A stretch of 64,000 nt of DNA from Gloeocapsopsis sp. IPPAS B-1203 (GTDB lineage: Bacteria > Cyanobacteriota > Cyanobacteriia > Cyanobacteriales > Chroococcidiopsidaceae): assembly GCF_002749975.1 (NCBI RefSeq), contig NZ_PEIG01000012.1:102834-166833 (forward strand), given 5' to 3'. This document shows, one piece after another, positions 56,619 to 64,000 of the stretch (positions are counted from its first letter, which is position 1; each line of letters opens with the position of its first letter). The translations under genes and the position numbers were made by a program. The notes beneath the pieces were generated by a model, which was not told where the DNA came from, ran no database searches, and saw nothing but the letters and a program-made list of their open reading frames with translations.

Positions 56619-57239
56619 CTTTTTTCTCCAAAATTCTCAAACTTAACTATTAGCCAAATTGAATTGCTATAGCTCGAAGATAGAGAGAGATAGTGGAAAA
56701 GTCGTGGAGGAAGAACTTTAACTTAAAAGCGATCGCCAAAAATCGTTGAACTTGTCACAACTAAAGTATTAATTTTATTCCGTAATACAGGCTAATAAAA
56801 AATAGTAAAAATGAAACTTTTTCTTAAAAAAACCCTCTAAAGATTGAAGTAAGAAGCTAATGAAACCTTATAAATTGAACTGACGTTTGAAGATAAACCG
56901 AGATGGAACACTAACTACAATTACTTGACAACGATGCCTGTAATAATCCGAAGCCATCTGATCTCAGAAGAATCCCAAATGAAAGTAGAAAAACAATGCT
57001 AAGGATTTGAAAATAACTAGCTAATACTTGAACTGAAATACTAGCAGCAACGGTTTCACTCAATAAAACAGTAGTTTTTAAAGATTCCTCCCTATTAATA
57101 ATCTGTAAATTGACATTGTTACCCTTCGACTGAAATCATGGGTTGGTCAGAATAATTTTAAACACCAATGCTCTTATGCAAATTGTGTACTTTCAGTGGG
57201 TCAACGTGTTGCAAAAAAGTAAGTTTCGGAAAATATGTC
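56619..57239. other. Spacer with one regulatory motif
   Basis: Contains the motif at 56690-56709 near the PRC-barrel gene. The remaining 500 bp is AT-rich, and no gene is seen until the SDR remnant. Confidence 0.5.
56690..56709 (-). promoter_or_regulatory. CTCCAC-N6-TCCAC motif upstream of the PRC-barrel gene
   Basis: Minus-strand CTCCACGACTTTTCCACTAT, 71 bp before the PRC-barrel ATG and in the same orientation as the other gene-linked copies. Confidence 0.65.
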
Positions 57240-57586
57240 TGTCTGAAGATGCCGTACAGCCTGCTCCAGAAGAAATACCTTACTGCGTATGCAAAGCAGC
57301 CCTGAACCTTGCCAAATATGACCTACAGGTGATTACAGTTTCTCCTGCTTTTATCGCTACTTCGATGACAGATGCAAAGATGAAAAAGAGATCAAACTAA
57401 ATGGAAGTGTGTTTTAATGAGGCGATCGCTAAGTTGCTAGAAGAGAATCGCCCTTACCTCGAATTGAAGCGACGTGGACGACCGGAAGAAGTAGTGGATG
57501 TCATTGCTTTGTGTGTGTTCCAAACGGTTAAGCTTTGTACTCGGTGCTACTAGCGGGTAGATGATGGCTCTGTTGCCAGTCTATAA
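57240..57586 (+). pseudogene. Short-chain dehydrogenase (SDR), 3' remnant 1
   Basis: The plus strand reads EEIPYCVCKAALNLAKYDLQ then VITVSPAFIATSMTDA, with the YxxxK catalytic pair of SDRs. After a shift it reads NRPYLELKRRGRPEEVVDVI, then FVLGATSG and, in a further frame, VDDGSVASL before the stop at 57584-57586. There are at least three frame breaks and no cofactor-binding N-terminus. Confidence 0.65.
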
Positions 57587-57629
57587 CAAATGTAACCACA
57601 CAATCTTTGCAGAAAGCTATGTTTCGTGA

Positions 57630-57765
57630 TTAAGCTCCTTGTCCCATAAACTGCATTAATCTGCCATCTACAACTAAAGTTGTACCGTGAATGTACTTGG
57701 CATCACTTGAGGCTAGAAATACGGCAGCATAGGCAATAGAGCGGGTTGATCCAGTTAGAGCCAGG
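57630..57765 (-). pseudogene. Short-chain dehydrogenase (SDR), 3' remnant 2
   Basis: The minus strand reads SIAYAAVFLASSDAKYIHGT then TLVVDGRLMQFMGQGA and a stop at 57630-57632. This is the C-terminal end common to SDRs, with the G-x-x-L-x-VDG element. It converges on remnant 1, 44 bp away, and its upstream side runs directly into a copper-ATPase relic. Confidence 0.65.
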
Positions 57766-57769
57766 AGAG

Positions 57770-58035
57770 GCGATCGCTTCATACTCTAACCAGCCTTGCA
57801 ATTGCTCAAAAAAATACAGAATAGGTATTGTAAGGACTAAGCAGATAAAGAACCGTCGCTTAAAAATTGCTGGATCGTGATGTCCTAGATGTCCTCCGTG
57901 TCCAGAATGTCCAGCGTGTCCGTGATGGGGAGTATCGGCATTCTGTTAGTGGTGTGCGTGATGACCGTTATGCTCGTTGTGATGCGATCGCGTTTTCTGC
58001 TGTATAAGTTCCTTACCATCTCCTATCATCTGCAT
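57770..58035 (-). pseudogene. Copper P-type ATPase (CopB-like), 5' remnant
   Basis: From an ATG at 58035 the minus strand encodes a His-rich stretch: RSHHNEHNGHHAHH, a stop at 57946-57948, then HHGHAGHSGHGGHLGHHDPA and IFKRRFFICLVLTIPILYFF. A His-rich N-terminus leading into a first membrane helix marks CopB-type heavy-metal ATPases. Everything after the first helix is gone, replaced by SDR sequence. Confidence 0.62.
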
Positions 58036-58065
58036 TACCCCAAACGATTGTTGGTTCTGAACTAA

Positions 58066-58398
58066 TTAAGCTCGTGCTGCGGCAATGTCTGCAATCTTAT
58101 GATATTCTTCTACGGCTTGGCGGCAAGCTTTAGCACAGTTTTGGCAATGTGGGCTATCGTGCTGTTCGCATTCTGCTGCACAGGCTTCGCAGATATCTAT
58201 GCAAGCACGAACGACATTCGGAATAAAGCGAGAACCGCGACTCATGAAACTTGCGATCGCCCAACAGATCTGAGCGCAATCGCGACAAAGACGAGCGCAT
58301 TCTGGCATTGAGCCTAAACACTGATCGGCGCAATGTTCGCATTCATATGCGCAGTGAATCGCTGCGTCAATACTAGTTTGATATTGTTGATGAGGCAT
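58066..58398 (-). CDS. Four-helix-bundle copper-storage protein (Csp-like)
   Basis: 110 residues from the ATG complementary to 58396-58398, preferred over an upstream TTG because GGAAAG sits at the right distance before it. Cysteines recur with helical spacing along the whole chain (CAYECEHCADQC, CARLCRDCAQIC, CIDICEACAAEC, CQNCAKACR), the pattern of Csp3-type bundles that fill their core with Cu(I). There is no export signal, so it would be cytosolic. The adjoining copper-ATPase relic supports a former copper-resistance locus. Confidence 0.85.
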   Translation of the reverse strand: MPHQQYQTSIDAAIHCAYECEHCADQCLGSMPECARLCRDCAQICWAIASFMSRGSRFIPNVVRACIDICEACAAECEQHDSPHCQNCAKACRQAVEEYHKIADIAAARA

Positions 58399-58567
58399 AT
58401 TAATCTTTCCGTTCAAATCTTTATTTCATGAATATACAAATTTCAAATCATTAATATCTCTATCTGATGATGTAACAGTAATTTCACTCAAACGAAGGGC
58501 AGTGATTTCACCCTGATTTCATTTTTATGTGCTGCGATCGCTGTTTATGCAAATTGCTACATTCAGG

Positions 58568-58609
58568 CTTACTTGCCAATTTTTACAAGTATAAAAATTG
58601 GCAAGTAAG
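58568..58609. repeat. 18-bp perfect inverted repeat upstream of the copper-storage gene
   Basis: CTTACTTGCCAATTTTTA (58568-58585) and its exact complement (58592-58609) flank a six-base loop. It lies 170 bp upstream of the Csp-like ATG and could be a large operator, a hairpin in the leader or a mobile-element relic. Confidence 0.65.
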
Positions 58610-58838
58610 TCATTACAATTTGTTGTAGTTTGTATCGTTTCACTTCAATGAAAGTGTTGCACAAATAAAACAACATTTCTTTATATCTTCCTACTACAAT
58701 TAGGGAAAACTAGAGAAGGAATAGAACATTACCTTTCCTCAGAATTGAGGTACAAGAAGAACCTTTCCAACATTCGTGTGTGAGGTTTACTATTCGTAGT
58801 AAAGGATAATATTACTAAATAATTTCTTATAAAAAATA

Positions 58839-58861
58839 GCCTTAGATGGTATTTCTAAGGC
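58839..58861 (-). terminator. Terminator after WGxxG paralogue C
   Basis: On the minus strand GCCTTAGA and TCTAAGGC pair around a seven-base loop and are followed by TATTTTTTAT. It lies 77 bp past the stop of paralogue C. Confidence 0.75.
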
Positions 58862-58937
58862 TTACTACTTGCTTACTGGCATTTTTTACACTTAGCAGCT
58901 ATTCTGCTCTAATCTGCGTTCTAAAAGTCAAAGAGCT

Positions 58938-59234
58938 TTATTCCCGATAATCTGTGCGACTAACCACATCTGGCTCTCGATATGCATTAGTTTCTATACG
59001 GCTTTTTTTACGAGATAAGCCAAACAAACCAAATAAACCAATTAACCCTAACCATCCCCAATCAAAACCATCATCAGCGTACACAACTCTTGTAGGCGGA
59101 ACCACAGGGGCTGCTGGAACAGTAGTTACTGGAGTTGGAGCGCAAGCAGAAAGAGTTAGAAACAAAACTACTGCACTCAGTATTAGAGCGCCAGCACTAA
59201 CAATTTTAGAAAATTTAAGACGCTTCATCTTCAA
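58938..59234 (-). CDS. WGxxGxxG-type lipoprotein (paralogue C)
   Basis: 98 residues. The signal sequence ends in a lipobox LSACAP near residue 30. A Pro/Val/Thr linker (TTVPAAPVVPPTR) leads to the signature DGFDWGWLGLIGLFGLFGLS, then RKKSRI and the full tail TNAYREPDVVSRTDYRE. It is the intact counterpart of paralogue B. It follows paralogue D by 125 bp and is closed by its own terminator. Function unknown. Confidence 0.8.
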   Translation of the reverse strand: MKMKRLKFSKIVSAGALILSAVVLFLTLSACAPTPVTTVPAAPVVPPTRVVYADDGFDWGWLGLIGLFGLFGLSRKKSRIETNAYREPDVVSRTDYRE

Positions 59235-59359
59235 AATCCCTTCTCATAGCTGAAATATCAAATTAACTGTTTTGCAGCACTTTGGCAAAAGAAGTAATAA
59301 ACCTTCTTTAAGAAGACTTAAATATGTGCTTGTCATTACAGAAGAGCTTGTGTTTTGAT

Positions 59360-59608
59360 TTATCTTCTTACTTCAGGGTCGCGATAAGCTGTGGGTTCAG
59401 AACGCTTTTTCCCTGCTAAACCTGCTAAACCAAACAAACCAATTAATCCTAACCAACCCCAATCAAAATCATCATCTTCATAAATATCTTCTGATACCAC
59501 TCCAGGCGCAGTTACTTGAGCATGAGCAGATAGAGATAAGGGTAAAATTGTTGTTGCTGCTGTTAGCAAGCTTACTGCAGTTGCTTTAAGTAAAAAAGAG
59601 CTTTTCAT
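59360..59608 (-). CDS. WGxxGxxG-type exported small protein (paralogue D)
   Basis: 82 residues with a cleavable signal peptide (VSLLTAATTILPLSLSAHAQ), then EDIYEDDDFDWGWLGLIGLF, GLAGLAGKKR and a short tail TAYRDPEVRR. Like paralogue A it lacks a lipobox and carries an acidic segment before the signature. The A-B and D-C pairs thus share the same order: exported form first, lipoprotein second. Confidence 0.8.
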   Translation of the reverse strand: MKSSFLLKATAVSLLTAATTILPLSLSAHAQVTAPGVVSEDIYEDDDFDWGWLGLIGLFGLAGLAGKKRSEPTAYRDPEVRR

Positions 59609-59982
59609 TACTAGTTTCTCCTTGCCGAAATTATTACAAAAATCTATTTAACAATTTATCGTTTAGTTATTTTGATAAAATCAATCTTAAGCTATAAAAC
59701 TAGAACTTTATATTCCAACTAAGGGCAGACAAAGTAATTGATAGTTTTAAATTTATTGCTATCTTTTACATTCATAAATAAGTTTACAAAAGCGTAAATG
59801 TATTTTTTTCAATACCCTTAAACTAAGTAAATTTATGTACAAAGGCTATTTTTATCAGGAATAAGAAACCTGCCCTGCTATGAGTTCAGCAGAGCAAATC
59901 CTTATAGTTTCAGATTGCCTGTGTTAGTTAGCAAGCTATACGAATATAGGTTGGTTTTTGCAAGCAGCAATGATGTTACTAC
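59609..59982. other. AT-rich spacer without a gene
   Basis: About 370 bp upstream of paralogue D. No motif or RNA recognised. Confidence 0.5.
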
Positions 59983-60783
59983 TTATTCTTGTGATGCTGG
60001 ATACACTGATTGAGCAATAAGCACGGGTCTATTAGCGTATTCTACTTCTAGCCTGCGTTGTAAATCCAAGTCCCAGGTTAAATCGTAATCTCTATCTAAG
60101 TCAGCAACGACGAATTGGCGAAGTACACCAGTAACGACAACCCTTGCGCCTTCTTCAACTGGGCGTTGAGAATTTGGAATTAAGACTAACAGATCGCTCG
60201 CACCAATTAACTGGTCTTCATCTAGTGTAAATGCATTAGGACCGACGATGTTTTCAACTTCAGCAGGAACTGCGATTACTTGATTGTAGTAAACGCTAGG
60301 ATTTTCAGTAATTTCACCTGGTTTTGGTGAGATCGCAAGCGATTGTGCAATGATTGCAGGTTGACCTTCGTAGTCAACGTACAAGTTAGGATCTAAACCC
60401 AAGTTGTACACTCGATTTACATCAGCAACGACAAAGCGAGTAACTGTACCTGTTACTTGAACCTGTGTATCAGTTGCTGGAAGAACGAAAGGTTCTCCAG
60501 TAGCATTTACTACTAAGATTTGGTCTGCACCAAACAACTCGTCATTGACAATAGTGAAGGTATTGTCGCCAACTTTCTCTGCTGCTTCGCTTCTCACAGT
60601 TACTGGTTTACCGATTAGTTCTGCTGTTTCCTCAGCTACTTCTTCTGTGGTTACATTACTCTCTGCTGTGGGACCACCTGCAATCTGGTTATCAGTGCAA
60701 GCAGCAACAAGTGTCGTTACTAATGCTAAAGTGACAGCACTCGCACGTATTCCACTGCTTCTAATACGGTTAATGTTCATCAT
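59983..60783 (-). CDS. Lipoprotein with two internal repeats
   Basis: 266 residues from the ATG complementary to 60781-60783, which follows GGAGAGGAG; an upstream start would add 24 residues ahead of the signal. The lipobox is LVAACTD. Two related halves follow: NTFTIVNDELFGADQILVVN ... TRFVVADVNRVYNL ... PAIIAQSLA, and NAFTLDEDQLIGASDLLVLI ... RQFVVADLDRDYDL ... PVLIAQSVY. Each half resembles an OB-like beta unit. I do not know the function; the location is the periplasmic membrane face. Confidence 0.75.
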   Translation of the reverse strand: MMNINRIRSSGIRASAVTLALVTTLVAACTDNQIAGGPTAESNVTTEEVAEETAELIGKPVTVRSEAAEKVGDNTFTIVNDELFGADQILVVNATGEPFVLPATDTQVQVTGTVTRFVVADVNRVYNLGLDPNLYVDYEGQPAIIAQSLAISPKPGEITENPSVYYNQVIAVPAEVENIVGPNAFTLDEDQLIGASDLLVLIPNSQRPVEEGARVVVTGVLRQFVVADLDRDYDLTWDLDLQRRLEVEYANRPVLIAQSVYPASQE

Positions 60784-60935
60784 TGTTCGCTCCTCTCCAT
60801 AAATTGGTGTATGTGTTGTTGTAGCGATCGCACTAAGTGACAAATACTGCTTCAATCAACTGGCGATCCATGCAGCTACAAATCAGGAAGGTTATTCTGC
60901 AATCGCTGCTTGTGTAAAGCACTACATATGCATCC

Positions 60936-61661
60936 TTAGTTCACAAAAACTTGACCATCGCTTTGAATTCTGATTACGCCTTGATTGTCATCAAGGGGAG
61001 TTGCATCTTCATCGAGTGAGACTGCTAGTAGACCAGGTTCAGCATCTGTAGTCACGGGTAAGATCTTCACAAATCCATCATCTTGGCGGACAACGGTTAT
61101 CGTTGCTGGTAATGGCACATTTTGCAATGTCGCTTCTTCTCCACCTGGCAAGTAGCGCCGTCCAGTTTGTCCAGTAACTTCATAGGTAACGAGTGCGTTA
61201 GTATTGTTCTTCAGTCTCACGCTAACTTGTTGACCTGTCGGCTTAAGCAGTGCTACTGGCTCACTACGTTCTTCTGGTAAGGGAGGCTGTACTGGAAGTG
61301 TCTGGGCGGTTCCTGGGGGGTTAGTGATTCCTGGGGTGGCTCCTCTAACTGCTACACCTGGTTGACTAAGTGTGGGAACTACCTCTCCTGGTGTAGTAGG
61401 TGCATCAGCTGGAACGATGCGATTGGGAGTTGCCGATAATGCACTATATTGCTGCGTAAATGCATTAGATGGGCAACCTTGAGGTACTAAATTTCTACTG
61501 TTGAAAGGTTCTTCGTAGTAGATACGCGGACAGGGATTGAGGACTGAGGATTGGGCACTTGCTGCTAGCGGTATGGCTGGTATCCCAATGAGTAATCCTC
61601 CAAAGATGCTTCCCCAAATCCCAACCTTTCTACGTAAATAAAGCTGATTGATTCTATTCAT
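60936..61661 (-). CDS. Exported cyanobacterial protein, Pro-rich
   Basis: 241 residues. A signal peptide runs to about residue 37 (PLAASAQSS). The mature N-terminus has two cysteines (NPCPRIYYEEPF and PQGCPSNAF), then a Pro/Thr-rich linker of about 70 residues and a beta-rich domain with VSVRLKNNTNALVTYEVTGQ and GRRYLPGGEEATLQNV. I recognise it only as a conserved cyanobacterial hypothetical. A CTCCAC/TTCCAC motif lies 136 bp upstream. Confidence 0.75.
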   Translation of the reverse strand: MNRINQLYLRRKVGIWGSIFGGLLIGIPAIPLAASAQSSVLNPCPRIYYEEPFNSRNLVPQGCPSNAFTQQYSALSATPNRIVPADAPTTPGEVVPTLSQPGVAVRGATPGITNPPGTAQTLPVQPPLPEERSEPVALLKPTGQQVSVRLKNNTNALVTYEVTGQTGRRYLPGGEEATLQNVPLPATITVVRQDDGFVKILPVTTDAEPGLLAVSLDEDATPLDDNQGVIRIQSDGQVFVN

Positions 61662-62120
61662 AAATGCCTTTTTGTCACGAAAACATTGAGAAAGCTAGGA
61701 TACAAATGTTTAGCGATCCCTTATTTAACAGAAAAACTATATTTCACGAAATGTCTGCAATAAGCAATGTATACTGACTTTAAAACGATAATTTGAGATA
61801 GTGGAAAACTCGTGGAGAAATGATTACTCGTTACTAAAATACGACTTAAGAAATAGCTAGCTATGTAAATAGGAATATAAATCCCCTCAGCACTCTTAAA
61901 ACCCATGAACAACATATGGGCACTACAATGAGTCAAGGATAATATTTATAACTACTTATTAAAGGCGATCGCTTTAAATAGTGCGGCACTATACTCAAAA
62001 CTCAACTCACCTATTATAAACCTGAAGATCAATGAGGATCATTCTATTAATGAAGCAGCGAAATACTTGTTATATACTTACTTAAGTATACGCTTACTAT
62101 TTATTTATATAGCAGCCCTA
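61662..62120. other. Spacer with one regulatory motif
   Basis: Holds the motif at 61798-61817. The rest is AT-rich, with no gene recognised. Confidence 0.5.
61798..61817 (-). promoter_or_regulatory. CTCCAC-N6-TCCAC motif upstream of the Pro-rich exported protein
   Basis: Minus-strand CTCCACGAGTTTTCCACTAT, 136 bp before the ATG of the 60.9-61.7 kb gene, in the shared orientation. Confidence 0.65.
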
Positions 62121-62699
62121 TCAAGAACATTCGCTCAGATAATTAGCAAATACATAACCTTTCAGAGGAATTGAAATAAGTACCCAACCATTGCTACTTT
62201 GATTTTCAATCATGACATAGCGTCCACTCGCGATGAGACCGACAATAGGACTCTTTGCCAAAGGTTGTTGGTAAACATATATACCATTATTAGCTGCAAC
62301 TTGACGGCAATTTGGCGGCGGCGGTGGTGCAGGCGCGCAAGAGGTGAGATAACCCGCAAACACGTAACCTTTTAAAGGAATTGAAATAGGTACCCAATCA
62401 TTGATGTTTTTAGGTTCAATCCTCACATAACGTCCACCAGCAATACTACCAATTACGGAGCCGTAAACTGTTGGCTGAGTGTGTACGTATACTCCTTCAG
62501 GAGGAAACACTCGGCGACAACTATCCGCAGCCTGCGCAAGTTGGTTCTCTTTGTTATTTGCGGGGTTTAAATTCTGTGCATTGGCGCTAACAAAAGGCAT
62601 AATAAAAGTGCTTACGGCTATTGACAGCGAAGCAGTTAAGACCTGTAACTTTAGCTCAAGCCAATGTTGTTTCATTAGCATCTTAGGTGAACTAGTCAC
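62121..62699 (-). CDS. Exported protein with two SH3b repeats
   Basis: 192 residues. A signal peptide ends near VSANAQN (about residue 43). Two bacterial SH3 repeats follow, each bounded by cysteines: CRRVFPPEGVYVHTQPTVYG ... WVPISIPLKGYVFAGYLTSC, and CRQVAANNGIYVYQQPLAKS ... WVLISIPLKGYVFANYLSEC, joined by a PPPPP linker. SH3b domains often bind peptidoglycan. No catalytic domain is attached. Confidence 0.85.
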   Translation of the reverse strand: MTSSPKMLMKQHWLELKLQVLTASLSIAVSTFIMPFVSANAQNLNPANNKENQLAQAADSCRRVFPPEGVYVHTQPTVYGSVIGSIAGGRYVRIEPKNINDWVPISIPLKGYVFAGYLTSCAPAPPPPPNCRQVAANNGIYVYQQPLAKSPIVGLIASGRYVMIENQSSNGWVLISIPLKGYVFANYLSECS

Positions 62700-63217
62700 G
62701 ATACTACCTTCTTGAATTTACCCCAATATTGGGCGATCGCGTAAATCCTGAAACTAGAATAGCGGTAAAATTGGGCAATAAAAAATCTTATTTTGGCTCA
62801 TGTATAACTACATTTCAAGGACAATTCAATAGAGCAATTCATTGAGGTACAAAAGCAAGGCTTAAATCAACAGCAATTAGCCCAGCGATTAGGAGTTGAT
62901 AATATCACTATCGAGCAACACAAAATCGCTGGCAAGGAGTTTATTGAGTAGTCGAAAATTAAAGAGCTAGAGCGTTTTGGGTGGAGATGTACCAATTGAA
63001 ATCAATATTTTGCGTGATGCTGATTTATCTTCCCCAAGTTTTCCACGCTTTCGGTTTATCTTCGTAATGCTATAAGTTCGTTGCATCGTGTAGCACCCAG
63101 AAACTGGAATTAAATGTTACGTTAATCCAACCGGATATATATCGAACAGGCGGAAAATGGACAGCGGGTTTCTACCCAAATTAAGATTCCAGATGGTGGT
63201 GCTGGTTTCATTCAAAC
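62700..63217. other. Spacer with decayed coding sequence
   Basis: Contains a helix-turn-helix relic (62832-63000). A 26-codon relic at about 63137-63217 (EQAENGQRVSTQIKIPDGGA) is of unknown origin. Nothing intact. Confidence 0.5.
62832..63000 (+). pseudogene. Helix-turn-helix protein remnant
   Basis: The frame reads EQFIEVQKQGLNQQQLAQRL then GVDNITIEQHK and, after a TAG at 62949-62951, SKIKELERFGWRCTN in the same frame. The first part is a helix-turn-helix of the type QxxLAxRLGV. No start or full domain is left. Confidence 0.45.
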
Positions 63218-63880
63218 CGACAGGACTGACGCAGCAGCAATTTAAGCTGAACATGATGAAGTCCACTAAACTCAACTACTGCCAAGATCTGCTCAGCAGC
63301 CCCGTCAACTACACGATGACAACTTGGCTGACCACCCCGACGAGATGAGCCATGAGCGGATTAATCGCTATCTGCGTGGAGAGAAGCTGACTCCTCGTTT
63401 GTTGTGGGACAACGTCAAACCCTGATGACAAGCGTCAGAGAACGGTTATCTTCTGTGCGATGATACGGTGTTGGACAAACGCTATTCCACATCAATTGAA
63501 CTGACACGACGGCAATACAGCGGCAATGCACATCGAGTGATTCGGAGCATCGGGTTGATTAGCTGTGTGTACGTCAATGGTGAAACGGGACAGTTTTGGG
63601 TGATTGACTATCGAGTGTATGACCCCGATGGGGATGGGCTTGAGCTTGTTAGACCATGTGGCAGCGATGCTGGTAAGGGTGGTTCCCAGCAAGCACCCGT
63701 TTTCTCCAGTGTTGATGGATAGCTAGTACGCGACTCAAGCCTTGATGGCGCTAAATCGACCAGCTCGACAAGGTATATTACTGTCCCCTCAAAGTGAATC
63801 GACGGGTCGATGAGAGTGCGGGTCAACAAGCGGATCAGCGCATTGACGAATTGAATTGGACAAAGCAGGAGTTAGAGGAT
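63218..63880 (+). pseudogene. IS701-like DDE transposase, frameshifted
   Basis: From an ATG at 63256 the frame gives MKSTKLNYCQDLLSSPVNYT. After a lost base it reads DEMSHERINRYLRGEKLTPR and LLWDNVKP, then DDTVLDKRYSTSIELTRRQY, GLISCVYVNGETGQFWVIDY and YDPDGDG, and finally pieces of SVLMDS and the LNWTKQELE end. DDTVLDK holds the first catalytic aspartate. At least four frame breaks show it is dead. Family assignment to IS701-like elements is from pattern memory. Confidence 0.7.
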
Positions 63881-63923
63881 GTTTGAGAAGTAGCAAATTA
63901 TACTCATTGGGTAGAATGGAGGG

Positions 63924-64000
63924 ATGAAGCGAAAACCTGACAATACTGACGTTAGCGATGTTGAGTGGGCAATTATTGAACCGTTGATTCCAGGAGTTCA
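63924..64000 (+). mobile_element. IS5-type transposase, 5' end at window edge
   Basis: ATG at 63924 after GGAGGG. The frame gives MKRKPDNTDVSDVEWAIIEP then LIPGV and is still open at the window end. The DxEWxxIxPLIP start is typical of IS5/IS4-superfamily transposases. The preceding 40 bp should hold the terminal inverted repeat. It begins where the IS701-like remnant breaks off, so it probably inserted into it. Confidence 0.72.

Larger units (their letters stand above)
58399..58937. other. Spacer with two hairpins
   Basis: No gene. It contains an 18-bp perfect inverted repeat at 58568-58609 and a terminator at 58839-58861. A diverged look-alike of the regulatory motif near 58700 (GGGAAAACTAGAGAAGG) is too weak to call. 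Confidence 0.5.

Noticed and set aside
63029..63049. Look-alike of the regulatory motif (CCCCAAGTTTTCCACGCTT)
   Set aside because: It matches about 16 of 21 positions and lies in decayed sequence with no intact downstream gene.
1..64000. tRNA, rRNA and riboswitch genes
   Set aside because: Reading both strands I found no T-arm-like GGTTCGA block in a cloverleaf setting and no known riboswitch core. A covariance-model scan would be decisive.

Overview
This window is cyanobacterial chromosomal DNA. The octamer GCGATCGC (HIP1) occurs throughout genes and spacers, there are short heptamer repeats between genes, and the gene content is typical: a SufR-controlled sufBCDS cluster, carotenoid oxygenase, SLH/fasciclin protein, WGxxGxxG proteins and the TIGR02587/TIGR02588 pair. 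A terrestrial, stress-tolerant lineage (Chroococcidiopsis/Gloeocapsopsis-like) would fit the many envelope, osmotic and metal genes, but that placement is inference.

Layout. 1-10.4 kb is housekeeping: a dynamin-like GTPase cut by the window edge, an RsmB-type RNA methyltransferase, DUF2157/GDYxxLxY membrane proteins, era, pfkA and an aspartoacylase-like peptidase. 10.7-13.9 kb is a translationally coupled operon of a short CDF metal transporter, a PhoA-type alkaline phosphatase and a small exported protein. 17-23 kb holds sufR divergent from sufBCDS, with two perfect SufR boxes between them. 23.6-36.5 kb carries an MscS channel, a carotenoid oxygenase, a Deg protease, a hybrid kinase plus response-regulator/Hpt pair that together form a full phosphorelay, an SLH-FAS1 protein and the first pair of WGxxG proteins. 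36.7-40.1 kb is TIGR02587/88 plus a large exported serine hydrolase.

40.2-49.7 kb is an accessory zone. It contains decayed IS1-, IS5- and perhaps IS630-type transposases, a broken conserved gene, the 3' end of a haemagglutinin-type exoprotein, two type II toxin-antitoxin modules, a BASS transporter, an intact phnD-phnE-phnC transporter, and fused remnants of a HAD hydrolase and a trehalose-synthase-like gene. 49.7-62.7 kb is envelope and stress biology: DUF2254 with MscS, a voltage-sensor channel with an unusual filter, a metallophosphoesterase, PRC-barrel, a copper-storage protein beside debris of a copper ATPase and two SDR genes, the second WGxxG pair, and several exported cyanobacterial proteins. 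62.8-64.0 kb is a second IS graveyard, where a decayed IS701-like transposase is abutted by the start of an IS5-type element.

The most interesting signal is a 20-bp motif, consensus CTCCACNANTTTTCCACTAT, in which TCCAC is repeated at an 11-bp spacing. It occurs in the same orientation 62-144 bp upstream of five separate genes (Deg protease, SLH-FAS1, exported serine hydrolase, PRC-barrel, exported hypothetical), with one further copy far from any gene. At least four of the five products act outside the cytoplasm. The geometry suits an OmpR/PhoB-type regulator, and one with a fused Hpt domain is encoded directly upstream of the SLH-FAS1 gene. This looks like an envelope-stress regulon that I do not recognise as described.
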